Assembly (NCBI GenBank): GCA_937870805.1
Contig: CALMZT010001011.1
Location: 1 to 8,639 of the forward strand
DNA length: 8,639 nucleotides
Direction of reading: 5' to 3'
DNA from: an uncultured Chloroflexota bacterium
Lineage (GTDB): Bacteria > Chloroflexota > Anaerolineae > Aggregatilineales > Phototrophicaceae
The notes beneath the pieces were generated by a model, which did no database searches, was not told the DNA's origin, and was given only the letters and a program-made list of their open reading frames with translations. Positions 1 through 6,031 of this stretch are shown piece after piece. The translations under genes and the position numbers were made by a program. Positions within the stretch are counted from its first letter, which is position 1; each line of letters starts with the position of its first letter.

Positions 1-144
1 TCATTGGTGGGTGCGCGCTGTAATGCAGATGACGTTGTGCCGTGTCCTGTTGGTGGTGTGGTGTGGGTGCTGGTACAGTCTGAAGGTGGCACGGCAGTTG
101 AAGAAATAACTTCGTCGGGGAATGCAACCTTCAGCTTTGAATGA
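1..144 (+). CDS. C-terminal tail of an unidentified protein (5' end outside window)
   Basis: Frame 1 is open from the first base to a TGA at 142-144, giving a 47-residue tail that ends in GNATFSFE. The other two plus frames hit stops earlier. The tail contains two cysteines and a run of small and beta-prone residues (GGVVWVLVQSEGGTAVEE), which would suit the last beta-strands of an exported or beta-sandwich domain, but no family can be named. A minus-strand frame is also open across this stretch and runs off the left edge. It has no ATG or GTG start and no ribosome binding site, so the plus reading is preferred. The gap to the next gene is 75 nt with no obvious terminator. Confidence is low because only a short tail is visible. 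Confidence 0.4.
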   Translation, partial: SLVGARCNADDVVPCPVGGVVWVLVQSEGGTAVEEITSSGNATFSFE

Positions 145-150
145 TCGTCC

Positions 151-180
151 TTTACAGGGATGTACAACTTGTCGAATGAT
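151..180 (+). promoter_or_regulatory. Weak candidate promoter for the DUF1385 gene
   Basis: TTTACA (151-156, 5 of 6 to the -35 consensus) is followed after 18 nt by AATGAT (175-180, 4 of 6 to the -10 consensus). It lies 39 nt before the start codon at 220. The match is weak and based on sequence only; the gene could equally be transcribed from upstream. Confidence 0.22.
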
Positions 181-219
181 TGGTAATCTTGATTAGATCG
201 AATACTGAGGAGTGATAGA

Positions 220-1338
220 ATGGCAGCGAATCAACAAGCGCCGGGTGAAATCAAATTTTCGTATGGTGGACAAGCCGTCATTGAAGGCGTGATGATGCGC
301 GGCGCGCGCACAGCGGCAATTGCCGTGCGTCGTAAAAGTGGTGAAATCGTCGTGCATGAACAAAAGTTGAACGCCACGTTGTATCGTGGACGTATTGCCA
401 AAACTCCTTTTGTGCGCGGCTTAGTCGGCTTGTGGGATGCGCTGGGCTTAGGCACGCGCGCGCTGATGTGGTCAGCCGATATTGCCGTGCAAGATGAAGA
501 AATCGAAGAAGCCAGGAAGAAAGGTAAAGCCACACCGGAGAAATCCATTAGCTTCAACGGACCGGTGGGTTGGACGACAATTGCCATTTCGCTGGCGTTC
601 GGAATTGGCTTGTTCTTTCTGCTGCCAACAGCGGCGGCGGCAGGCATCGGCACGTTGTTAAACCTCAATCCAGTGGATACGACAGCGGCACCGCAAGCGG
701 TTGAGGTGGCTGCTTCTGTGGTTCCCCAAACGCCGTTTCAAGCGAATTACGGACCTGCGCTTGTCAATTTCATCGAAAATTTGTTTCGGCTGGCGTTGAT
801 TATTGCCTACATGTGGCTGATTGGCTTTTTACCTGATGTGAAGCGGCTCTTCGGCTATCACGGTGCAGAACACAAGACGATTAACGCCTACGAAGCGGGC
901 GCGTCACTCGATCCGAAAACCGTCGCGCAGTATCCGATTGAACACCCACGCTGCGGTACGGCGTTTTTGCTGACGGTGGTGTTGATTAGCTGGGTGGTAT
1001 TCTCGCTGTTTGGGCGTCCGCCGTTTTTGCTGCTGATTTTGTCGCGTGTCGTGTTGATTCCGGTGATTGCAGGTATTGCCTATGAAGCGCTGCGCTTTAC
1101 CGCCAAGCACCGCGATCACCCACTGATTAAGCTGATTATCATCCCCAACCTGGCGTTGCAACACCTGACGACGCGTACCCCAGATTTAACGATGAATGAA
1201 GTGGCGATTGTCGCTTTCAAGCGTGTACTGTTTTCGGAAGGGTTGATTAGCGAACAAGAAGCGCGTATCCCCGAACCGCCGAAAGTCGAAGCGGAAACAG
1301 AGAAGCAGCCGGAGGTTGTGGCTGCGACAGGGGATTAA
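220..1338 (+). CDS. DUF1385 (YqhQ-like) integral membrane protein
   Basis: A 372-residue protein with the hallmarks of the DUF1385/YqhQ family: an N-terminal GGQAVIEGVMMRG motif (residues 16-28), a HGAEHK motif (214-219) in a loop after a membrane segment, and HPRCGT (242-247) at the start of the next segment. About four hydrophobic stretches are likely membrane helices: residues 118-145, 186-205, 246-266 and 268-290. The conserved His, Glu and Cys residues on one side of the membrane suggest metal binding or catalysis, but the family has no established reaction that I can name. The C-terminal tail (about 350-372) is charged and low in complexity. The start is well supported by GAGGAG seven nucleotides upstream of ATG. 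The 3' end faces hicA with only 3 nt between the two stop codons and no terminator hairpin. Confidence 0.9.
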   Translation: MAANQQAPGEIKFSYGGQAVIEGVMMRGARTAAIAVRRKSGEIVVHEQKLNATLYRGRIAKTPFVRGLVGLWDALGLGTRALMWSADIAVQDEEIEEARKKGKATPEKSISFNGPVGWTTIAISLAFGIGLFFLLPTAAAAGIGTLLNLNPVDTTAAPQAVEVAASVVPQTPFQANYGPALVNFIENLFRLALIIAYMWLIGFLPDVKRLFGYHGAEHKTINAYEAGASLDPKTVAQYPIEHPRCGTAFLLTVVLISWVVFSLFGRPPFLLLILSRVVLIPVIAGIAYEALRFTAKHRDHPLIKLIIIPNLALQHLTTRTPDLTMNEVAIVAFKRVLFSEGLISEQEARIPEPPKVEAETEKQPEVVAATGD

Positions 1339-1341
1339 TAA

Positions 1342-1530
1342 TCACTTTACATCTGGAATTTCTAGCTGACGACAAATTTTTCGTGCGAGTTTGTCGTCAA
1401 TTTCGATATGACGCGGTACAGGGGATTGACGACCATTCGCAGGATTACGATAAATCGTGTGTCCACTGCCTTGACGTGTAATGACGCAGCCATGTTGTGT
1501 GAGATGCTTGGTGAGTTGGCGACGTTTCAT
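1342..1530 (-). CDS. hicA: HicA-family mRNA interferase toxin
   Basis: A 62-residue protein matching the HicA toxin, a small double-stranded-RNA-binding-fold ribonuclease that cleaves mRNA and is held inactive by HicB. The visible pattern is a KxxxxLxxHG helix at the N-terminus, then GSGHTIYRNP with His24 in the position of the catalytic histidine, then VPRHIEIDDKLARKICRQLEI at the C-terminus. The length is normal for the family. Its ATG follows directly on the TAG stop of hicB (no spacer), and no ribosome binding site precedes it inside hicB, so translation probably depends on coupling to the antitoxin. The order is antitoxin first, the reverse of the E. coli hicAB arrangement. It is the last gene of the minus-strand block and converges on the DUF1385 gene. 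Confidence 0.88.
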   Translation of the reverse strand: MKRRQLTKHLTQHGCVITRQGSGHTIYRNPANGRQSPVPRHIEIDDKLARKICRQLEIPDVK

Positions 1531-1758
1531 CTAAATTTCAAGCGATAGGGTTTCGCGTACAAGATCAGGATTATCGGCAAGTTCTGCTTCCGCTGCTTCG
1601 CGTTGAGCTAACATAAGTTCTCGAACGGCATCCAATAGATTTTCGGGCGCTTCCTCAAGCGTTGTGCCCTGCGAAAAGCCGCCGGGAATCTCTAGCGCTG
1701 TCGCAATCCACCAATCACCGTCACCGCGTTCAAACACAACAGTAAATTCGTGTTTCAT
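1531..1758 (-). CDS. hicB: HicB-family antitoxin, short form
   Basis: A 75-residue protein that would neutralise HicA. It shows the HicB partial RNase H-like fold: a first strand KHEFTVVFERGDGDWWIATALEIPG, the family signature GGFSQGTTLEEAPENL, and a long helix of AVRELMLAQREAAEAEL. It lacks the extra C-terminal helix-turn-helix or ribbon-helix-helix domain of longer HicB proteins, so autorepression by this protein alone is uncertain. The frame is open upstream to 1821, but the start at 1758 is chosen because GGAG lies eight nucleotides before that ATG, and because the extension would translate the repeated mutS-tail sequence at 1783-1811. The stop codon abuts the hicA start. Confidence 0.85.
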   Translation of the reverse strand: MKHEFTVVFERGDGDWWIATALEIPGGFSQGTTLEEAPENLLDAVRELMLAQREAAEAELADNPDLVRETLSLEI

Positions 1759-1782
1759 TATCTTGTCTCCGCTATCTACTTT

Positions 1783-1811
1783 GATTATATCCTTACTTCT
1801 CCACCAACCTT
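1783..1811 (-). repeat. mutS-tail repeat, copy C (upstream of hicB)
   Basis: Read on the minus strand, this 29-nt stretch matches 26 of 29 positions of the end of mutS and its 3' flank (3255-3283). All three differences are transitions. It covers the equivalent of the last mutS codons, the position of the mutS stop, and a TATAATC just beyond. It begins 2 nt after the stop codon of the unknown gene and ends 24 nt before hicB. It shares the core TGGTGGAGAAGTA with copies A and B. Confidence 0.85.
1784..1789 (-). promoter_or_regulatory. Candidate -10 box for hicBA
   Basis: The minus strand carries a perfect TATAAT 25 nt upstream of the hicB start, inside repeat copy C. No convincing -35 element sits 16-18 nt further up, so this is at best a partial promoter. 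It would give hicBA its own transcription start inside the mutS block. Confidence 0.3.
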
Positions 1812-1813
1812 CG

Positions 1814-2257
1814 TTAATCAAAAATGCATTTCTCGTAATAACCTACTATCTTCAATTCATCTTCGGTATCGAGCTTACTCAAATCAATTGCGATTTTTTG
1901 ATAGTCTTTTTGTCCTCCGATATACAACCAGATATATGGATTTCCGCTATGCAACCCATGATTCGCAAGCGCAGAACAATTTAGAACTCCGCAAAGATTC
2001 CCAATGATCTGCACGATCTCATTATCACGGTAAACTAAACGATCAATAAGCGGAACAATCTCAACACGCATTGGAAAATCCCCCTGCATTTTAGGGTAAA
2101 TGAGCCACAGAAGTTGTGTTCCTTTTTTACTAACGCTATCCCATGATTCAGTGTTTGTAATGACTTCAATGTGTTCTGCATTCACAGGAAACACTTTGCT
2201 GGTTGACGAGACAATTTCATTTCTTGATAACATTCTGGCGAAGTAAATGTCGATCAT
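1814..2257 (-). CDS. Unrecognised small protein, cassette cargo
   Basis: A 147-residue protein I do not recognise. It has mixed alpha/beta character without a signal peptide or membrane helix. Visible blocks are MIDIYFARMLSRNE at the start, GTQLLWLIYPKMQGD in the middle, and GNPYIWLYIGGQKDYQKIAI followed by a short acidic region towards the end. The ATG at 2257 is chosen because GGTGG lies seven nucleotides upstream. The frame continues back to a GTG at 2317 that overlaps the toxin stop codon by one nucleotide. That longer form (167 residues) would begin with residues LTKLYELK copied from the MutS tail and has no ribosome binding site. The gene lies exactly between repeat copies B and C. It is more A/T-rich than mutS: bases 1861-1920 are 38% G+C, against 60% for 3421-3480. 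Position between two toxin-antitoxin pairs suggests an accessory, perhaps antitoxin- or immunity-like role, but this is inference only. Confidence 0.65.
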   Translation of the reverse strand: MIDIYFARMLSRNEIVSSTSKVFPVNAEHIEVITNTESWDSVSKKGTQLLWLIYPKMQGDFPMRVEIVPLIDRLVYRDNEIVQIIGNLCGVLNCSALANHGLHSGNPYIWLYIGGQKDYQKIAIDLSKLDTEDELKIVGYYEKCIFD

Positions 2258-2308
2258 TACTTTTCCACCATCCGGTTTCAGTTCATACAGCTTGGTCAGC
2301 GTTTGGAT
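2258..2308 (-). repeat. mutS-tail repeat, copy B (between VapC-like toxin and unknown gene)
   Basis: This stretch aligns with the 3' end of mutS (3266-3315) at 43 of 51 positions with a single 1-nt gap, including a perfect 22-nt block (2280-2301 against 3289-3310). Read on the minus strand it still encodes LTKLYELK in the same frame as MutS, then a one-base insertion shifts the frame before the former stop. It begins 8 nt after the toxin stop codon and ends right at the ATG of the unknown gene, to which it supplies the ribosome binding site. Confidence 0.9.
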
Positions 2309-2316
2309 ACGAAACA

Positions 2317-2733
2317 CTACGGCAGCAGTTCCAACACATCACAATGGGCGGGACGGACGATACTGAAATCACGCCGATCAAACGTGCAAATCTGTGTAAT
2401 GTTCAGCCGTTCCGCGAATGCAATTAAGCAGCAATCCGTAAAGTCAATTCGGATATTTTGATACTTTTGCATGATGGTTTTCGCGCGTTTGATGTCTGGC
2501 ATGGTCAGCGATACCAATTCAAAGGTTGACGCTGCAAAGGCTTCTAAGAAGATCATCTCGGCATGGATACCAATGAAATTACGCAGTAGATAGGTTATCT
2601 CGGTCAGTACAACTTGAGGCACGAGACGTGTACTCTTATCGACACGCATAAAGGCATGTGCTTTGGCATTGTTTTTGTCGTTTCGATCTTGCAGTGCATA
2701 CAGGAAGTTCGTGTCAATCAGCACTTTATTCAT
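2317..2733 (-). CDS. PIN-domain toxin, VapC-like ribonuclease
   Basis: A 138-residue PIN-domain protein, the size of a VapC toxin. PIN toxins are Mg2+-dependent ribonucleases that cleave tRNA or rRNA sites. The acidic active-site set is complete: Asp7 in VLIDTNFLYA, Glu45 in VVLTEITYLL, Asp100 in the DFTDCCLIAFAE block (Asp97 is also nearby), and Asp119 in ICTFDRRDF. The start at 2733 is chosen because GGGTGG lies eight nucleotides before that ATG. A GTG at 2745 would add four residues. The reading frame overlaps the upstream antitoxin gene by 8 nt, as is usual for antitoxin-toxin pairs with coupled translation. Toxin activity is inferred from family and context; some PIN proteins have other roles. 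Confidence 0.85.
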   Translation of the reverse strand: MNKVLIDTNFLYALQDRNDKNNAKAHAFMRVDKSTRLVPQVVLTEITYLLRNFIGIHAEMIFLEAFAASTFELVSLTMPDIKRAKTIMQKYQNIRIDFTDCCLIAFAERLNITQICTFDRRDFSIVRPAHCDVLELLP

Positions 2734-3229
2734 CAGTGCCGCCACCCTGTTCCCGCAAACGCTGCATTAAATATTCTGGAAATTCCGTGTGTAAAATCTC
2801 ATGACTGCGTTCAGAGATATTGGTAAAAGCCGAACTCATCTGTGCTTGTAGGGCAGCTTGGGCAATGATTTCGAGGGGGTCGGGCGGAAGCTCAATCGTT
2901 CCTTGTTCAGACTTCAGGCGTGGAATACCCTCGTGATCGAACAGCCAGAATTGCTCATCAAATGCTTCGTTGCTAAGCGCTAGTCTTTCTTTATCGCCTA
3001 CTTGCTCCCAATAGCGGCGAGCGCGTTCATACAACCTGGGACGCAAATCCTTCATCGCGTTTTCAATTTCAGTCTCCAAATTATCATTGGATGCATTTGG
3101 CATGTCTGCTTGAATATCAGTGTATTTGTCCAGTAAATCGTTCAAAATGTTATCCAACGAGCGTTTTTCCTGTTGTGCTAATTTATTCAACCGCCGATAA
3201 ACTTCACGGCTCACAATCATATTCGCCAT
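2726..3229 (-). CDS. Ribbon-helix-helix-like antitoxin, long form, partner of the PIN toxin
   Basis: A 167-residue protein directly upstream of, and overlapping, the PIN toxin. The N-terminus (MIVSREVYRRLNKLAQQEKRS followed by LDNILNDLLDKY) reads as a ribbon-helix-helix DNA-binding fold: a short beta-strand and two helices, as in VapB-type antitoxins that repress their own operon. The rest is unusually long for such an antitoxin. A polar linker (about 43-55) leads to a region with RARRYWEQVGDKERLALSNE, then FDEQFWLFDHEGIPRLKSEQ and a proline-rich ELPPDPLEI, probably the part that binds the toxin. AAGGAG lies eight nucleotides upstream of the ATG, a strong ribosome binding site. The gap from the mutS stop is only 35 nt with no terminator, so read-through from mutS is likely. 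Antitoxin function is inferred from fold and context. Confidence 0.75.
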   Translation of the reverse strand: MANMIVSREVYRRLNKLAQQEKRSLDNILNDLLDKYTDIQADMPNASNDNLETEIENAMKDLRPRLYERARRYWEQVGDKERLALSNEAFDEQFWLFDHEGIPRLKSEQGTIELPPDPLEIIAQAALQAQMSSAFTNISERSHEILHTEFPEYLMQRLREQGGGTDE

Positions 3230-3254
3230 AAGTTCTGCTCCTTACTTCTTTTGA

Positions 3255-3315
3255 GATTATACCCCTACTTCTCCACCAGCCTTTTGAGTTCATACAGCTT
3301 GGTCAGCGCTTCAAT
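3255..3315 (-). repeat. mutS-tail repeat, copy A (genuine mutS 3' end and flank)
   Basis: This is the parent copy: the last mutS codons, the stop codon (3267-3265) and ten bases after it. Copy B matches its mutS-coding part (3266-3315) and copy C its stop-and-flank part (3255-3283). Just beyond it the minus strand holds another similar unit, AAGAAGTAAGGAG, which provides the ribosome binding site of the antitoxin gene and resembles the AGAAGTAGGGG at the mutS stop. Confidence 0.85.
3256..3261 (-). promoter_or_regulatory. Candidate -10 box for the VapBC-like pair
   Basis: A perfect TATAAT on the minus strand, 26 nt upstream of the antitoxin start and 3 nt after the mutS stop codon. It is the counterpart of the box before hicB. 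There is no good -35 element at 16-18 nt, so promoter activity is uncertain. Confidence 0.3.
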
Positions 3316-5889
3316 CGGACTCAAGTCATCAACCTTCAGTTTTTTGAGCATATCAACCACCGGATTCGATGGCGTGTCGTCTCCGAACAGGCTCATCTGT
3401 CCCGGCGCGGGTTTGACGCCACGTCCGCGCGGCATCGAGCGCTTGATCTCGAAGTCGCTGCCATCAGCTTCTAACTGCTCCAACAATTGGCGCGCGCGTT
3501 CTACAACGGGGCGCGGCATCCCCGCCAACTGCGCCACATGCACACCATAGCTCTGATCTGCGCCACCGGGAATCACGCGATGCAAGAATGCGATTTCGCC
3601 GTCGCGCTCGTCCACTGCCACATTGAAGTTGCGAGAACGTGGCAAAATATCCGGCAGGGCAGTCAGTTCGTGGTAATGTGTGGCGAACAGTGTGCGGCAG
3701 TTCAGGCGTGGATTGTTGTGGATGTATTCCACGACAGCACGCGCGATTGCTAAGCCATCATACGTTGATGTGCCTCGCCCCACTTCATCTAAGATCAGCA
3801 GACTGCGCTTGCTGCTGGCGGAAAGCAGACGCGCGGTTTCTATCATTTCTACCATAAACGTGCTTTGCCCGGCGTGAATCTCATCCTGCGCGCCGATACG
3901 GGCAAAAATACGGTCTACAATGCCAATCGTTGCCTCATCGGCAGGCACAAAGCTGCTGATTTGCGCCATTAATGTGATGATCGCTACCTGCCGGATGTAC
4001 GTCGATTTGCCCGACATGTTCGGTCCGGTGATGATGTGGATACGCGACATCGTATCGAAGTGGGTTTCATTGGGTACGTAGCGCACGCCACCCTCCAGCA
4101 ACTGCTCCACGACGGGGTGACGCCCACTGTGGATAAGCAGTAGATCATCTTCGGTCAGCGTGGGGCGTGAGTAGCCTTCGCGCACGGCGACTTCTGCCAA
4201 TGACAAAAAAGCGTCGAGATGCGCGACTGCTTGCGCTGTCTTCAACAGGCGCTGCGAGGCTTTCCCTAGTTCACGACACAGTTCTTCAAACAGCTTTTTC
4301 TCTACCGCGAGAATCTGTTCTTCGGCGTTGAGCACCAGCGTTTCGTATTCTTTGAGTTCGGGCGTAATATAGCGTTCCGCGTTGACCAGTGTTTGCTTGC
4401 GGATATAGTCGCTGGGGATTTTGCCAACGTGCGCGTGCGTGACTTCAATGTAATAGCCGAAGACTTTGTTGAAACCGACTTTCAACGAGGGGATGCCGCT
4501 GCGCTTGCGCTCAATCGGCTCAAGATTGGCGATCCACTCGCGGGCATCGCGTGTAGCGTTGAGAATGTCGTCAAGCTCCTCTGAGTAGCCAGGACGAATC
4601 ACGCCTGTATTGTTCGTCGTCGCGGGCGGCTCATCGCTGATGGCGCGCGTGATGTGGTCGCACAAATCGCCGCAAGCGTCCAGCCGTCCTTTGAGGGTTT
4701 GCAGCGCCGGAATGTTGTCAATCAACTGCAAAATCACAGGCACGGTTGCCAAACTCGTGCGCAAGCCCAACAAATCACGCGGTCCTGATCTGCCGATCAG
4801 CAAGCGATTCGTCAGGCGTTCAATGTCGGAGATGCTTTTCAGCGCCTCACGCAGTTCCGCACGTAAGATTTCATCGCTAGCAAATGCGCTTACAGCATCT
4901 AAACGCGCGTTCAGACGGTTGATGTCCAGCAGCGGTTGGCTAATCCATGTACGCAGCAGCCGCGCACCCATCGCTGTGATCGTGCGGTCAATAATTCCAA
5001 GCAAGCTGCCCTGTGTCTTACGGCTGCGAATTGTTTCTGTGAGTTCCAGATTGCGGCGTGTGAACTGGTCGAGCACCATAAAGTGTGACGTTGAGTAGGG
5101 GCGTATCGTCGTCAACTGGGCGAGGTTGTCTTTTTGCGTTTCGCGCAGATATTGCAGAATCGCGCCTGCCGCCCCTACTGCTGCTGGCATCTCGTTTAAG
5201 CCGAAACCCTCCAGCGTGCGCGTGCGGAAATGACTTGTCAGCACTTCTTCGGCATTGCGGCGTTCAAAGCGCCAATCCTGTTGCGACGTAAGATGAACAC
5301 CGACAGGGAATGACACGCCGCGCTCCGTCCAGCTTTGCGGCATCAGCACTTCACGCGGAGACAGTCGCGCAAGTTCTTCTAACACGAGCACAGGTGCATT
5401 ATCGCCCTCAAGCTGGGTCGCGCTGAATTCGCCTGTCGTGATGTCAACGAAAGCCAGCCCTGCTTTTTGCCAATTGCCCGTTTGTACATCCCCTAATGGC
5501 AGAATCGCCAGCAGGTAATTCGGCTTGTCTTCCGAGAGCAACTCTGGCTCAATGACTGTGCCTGGCGTGATGACGCGCGTCACTTCGCGGTCAACGATGC
5601 CTCGCCCATCGGGTTCGCTCATCTGCTCACAGATAGCGACGTGGTAACCCTTTTCAATCAGGCGCGCGATGTAACTTTCGACGGCGTGATGCGGAACGCC
5701 TGCCATCGGTACGCGCTCCTCTTTGCTCACCGGGCGTCCGGTCAGCACAAGATCAAGCTCACGCGCGGCGACTTCGGCGTCCTGATCGAAGGTCTCATAG
5801 AAGTCACCCAAGCGGAAAAATAAGATGCAGTCGGGGTATTCACGCTTAATATCCAAATACTGCTGGCGTAACGGCGTCACACGCGACAT
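3265..5889 (-). CDS. mutS: DNA mismatch repair ATPase MutS
   Basis: A full-length 874-residue MutS, which finds base mismatches and small loops in newly made DNA and recruits MutL. The N-terminal mismatch-binding domain carries the Phe-x-Glu motif (Phe30, Glu32 in GDFYETF). Connector, lever and clamp regions follow. The C-terminal ATPase has Walker A GPNMSGKST (622-630), the STFMVEM signature (about 676-682), Walker B LLILDE ending at Asp701-Glu702, and THYHEL (737-742). QMSLF (831-835) fits the beta-clamp-binding motif seen in MutS proteins. The last about 30 residues (DDLSPIEALTKLYELKRLVE) form the usual helical C-terminal tail. These features mark it as MutS1, not a MutS2. No mutL is in the window. 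The ribosome binding site before the ATG is weak. The 3' end is the source of repeats at 2258-2308 and 1783-1811. Confidence 0.98.
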   Translation of the reverse strand: MSRVTPLRQQYLDIKREYPDCILFFRLGDFYETFDQDAEVAARELDLVLTGRPVSKEERVPMAGVPHHAVESYIARLIEKGYHVAICEQMSEPDGRGIVDREVTRVITPGTVIEPELLSEDKPNYLLAILPLGDVQTGNWQKAGLAFVDITTGEFSATQLEGDNAPVLVLEELARLSPREVLMPQSWTERGVSFPVGVHLTSQQDWRFERRNAEEVLTSHFRTRTLEGFGLNEMPAAVGAAGAILQYLRETQKDNLAQLTTIRPYSTSHFMVLDQFTRRNLELTETIRSRKTQGSLLGIIDRTITAMGARLLRTWISQPLLDINRLNARLDAVSAFASDEILRAELREALKSISDIERLTNRLLIGRSGPRDLLGLRTSLATVPVILQLIDNIPALQTLKGRLDACGDLCDHITRAISDEPPATTNNTGVIRPGYSEELDDILNATRDAREWIANLEPIERKRSGIPSLKVGFNKVFGYYIEVTHAHVGKIPSDYIRKQTLVNAERYITPELKEYETLVLNAEEQILAVEKKLFEELCRELGKASQRLLKTAQAVAHLDAFLSLAEVAVREGYSRPTLTEDDLLLIHSGRHPVVEQLLEGGVRYVPNETHFDTMSRIHIITGPNMSGKSTYIRQVAIITLMAQISSFVPADEATIGIVDRIFARIGAQDEIHAGQSTFMVEMIETARLLSASSKRSLLILDEVGRGTSTYDGLAIARAVVEYIHNNPRLNCRTLFATHYHELTALPDILPRSRNFNVAVDERDGEIAFLHRVIPGGADQSYGVHVAQLAGMPRPVVERARQLLEQLEADGSDFEIKRSMPRGRGVKPAPGQMSLFGDDTPSNPVVDMLKKLKVDDLSPIEALTKLYELKRLVEK

Positions 5890-5970
5890 AGTATATGCTC
5901 AAAATTGAACTGGTAAGCTAAAATCAGTGGCGTTGCGTAGAGACGGTTGTGCTTCGCCTCTAGCCAGCCT

Positions 5971-5999
5971 ATTGTACCAGCCTCGATAGGGAGCTTCAA
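5971..5999 (-). promoter_or_regulatory. Sigma70-type promoter for mutS
   Basis: On the minus strand TTGAAG (5999-5994) is followed after exactly 17 nt by TACAAT (5976-5971), matching the consensus boxes at 4 and 5 of 6 positions. Transcription would start near 5964 and give a leader of about 75 nt before mutS. On the plus strand a weaker pair, TTGTGC (5947-5952) and TATTGT (5970-5975), also 17 nt apart, overlaps it and could serve the divergent kinase gene. Confidence 0.6.
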
Positions 6000-6031
6000 C
6001 CAGATTTTAGAACTTTTGTGCAAGGAAGTAT

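Larger units (their letters stand above)
1342..3283 (-). other. Accessory cassette array at the mutS 3' end
   Basis: Between the mutS stop and the convergent DUF1385 gene lie three units: the VapBC-like pair, one unknown gene, and hicBA. They are separated by partial copies of the mutS tail. No integrase, transposase or terminal inverted repeat is present, so the agent that assembled the array is not visible. The base composition and the toxin-antitoxin content suggest acquired DNA. Confidence 0.6.

Noticed and set aside
1..218. Minus-strand open frame running off the left edge
   Set aside because: It has no ATG or GTG start and no ribosome binding site, and it overlaps a plus-strand frame with a clean stop and plausible codon use.
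1333..1343. GATTAATAATC palindrome as a terminator
   Set aside because: The stem is only 5 bp of mostly A/T with a 1-nt loop and no U-tract, too weak to end transcription.
1531..1821. Longer 96-residue HicB starting at 1821
   Set aside because: The added 21 residues translate repeat copy C, are unlike HicB N-termini, and the ATG at 1758 has its own GGAG ribosome binding site.
1342..3264. Insertion sequence or integron as the source of the cassette array
   Set aside because: No transposase, integrase, attC-like stem or terminal inverted repeats are visible. The repeats are derived from the mutS tail.
4610..5098. 162-residue plus-strand open frame inside mutS
   Set aside because: It lies antisense to well-conserved mutS coding sequence, has no ribosome binding site, and its Arg/Ser-rich composition is typical of a shadow frame.
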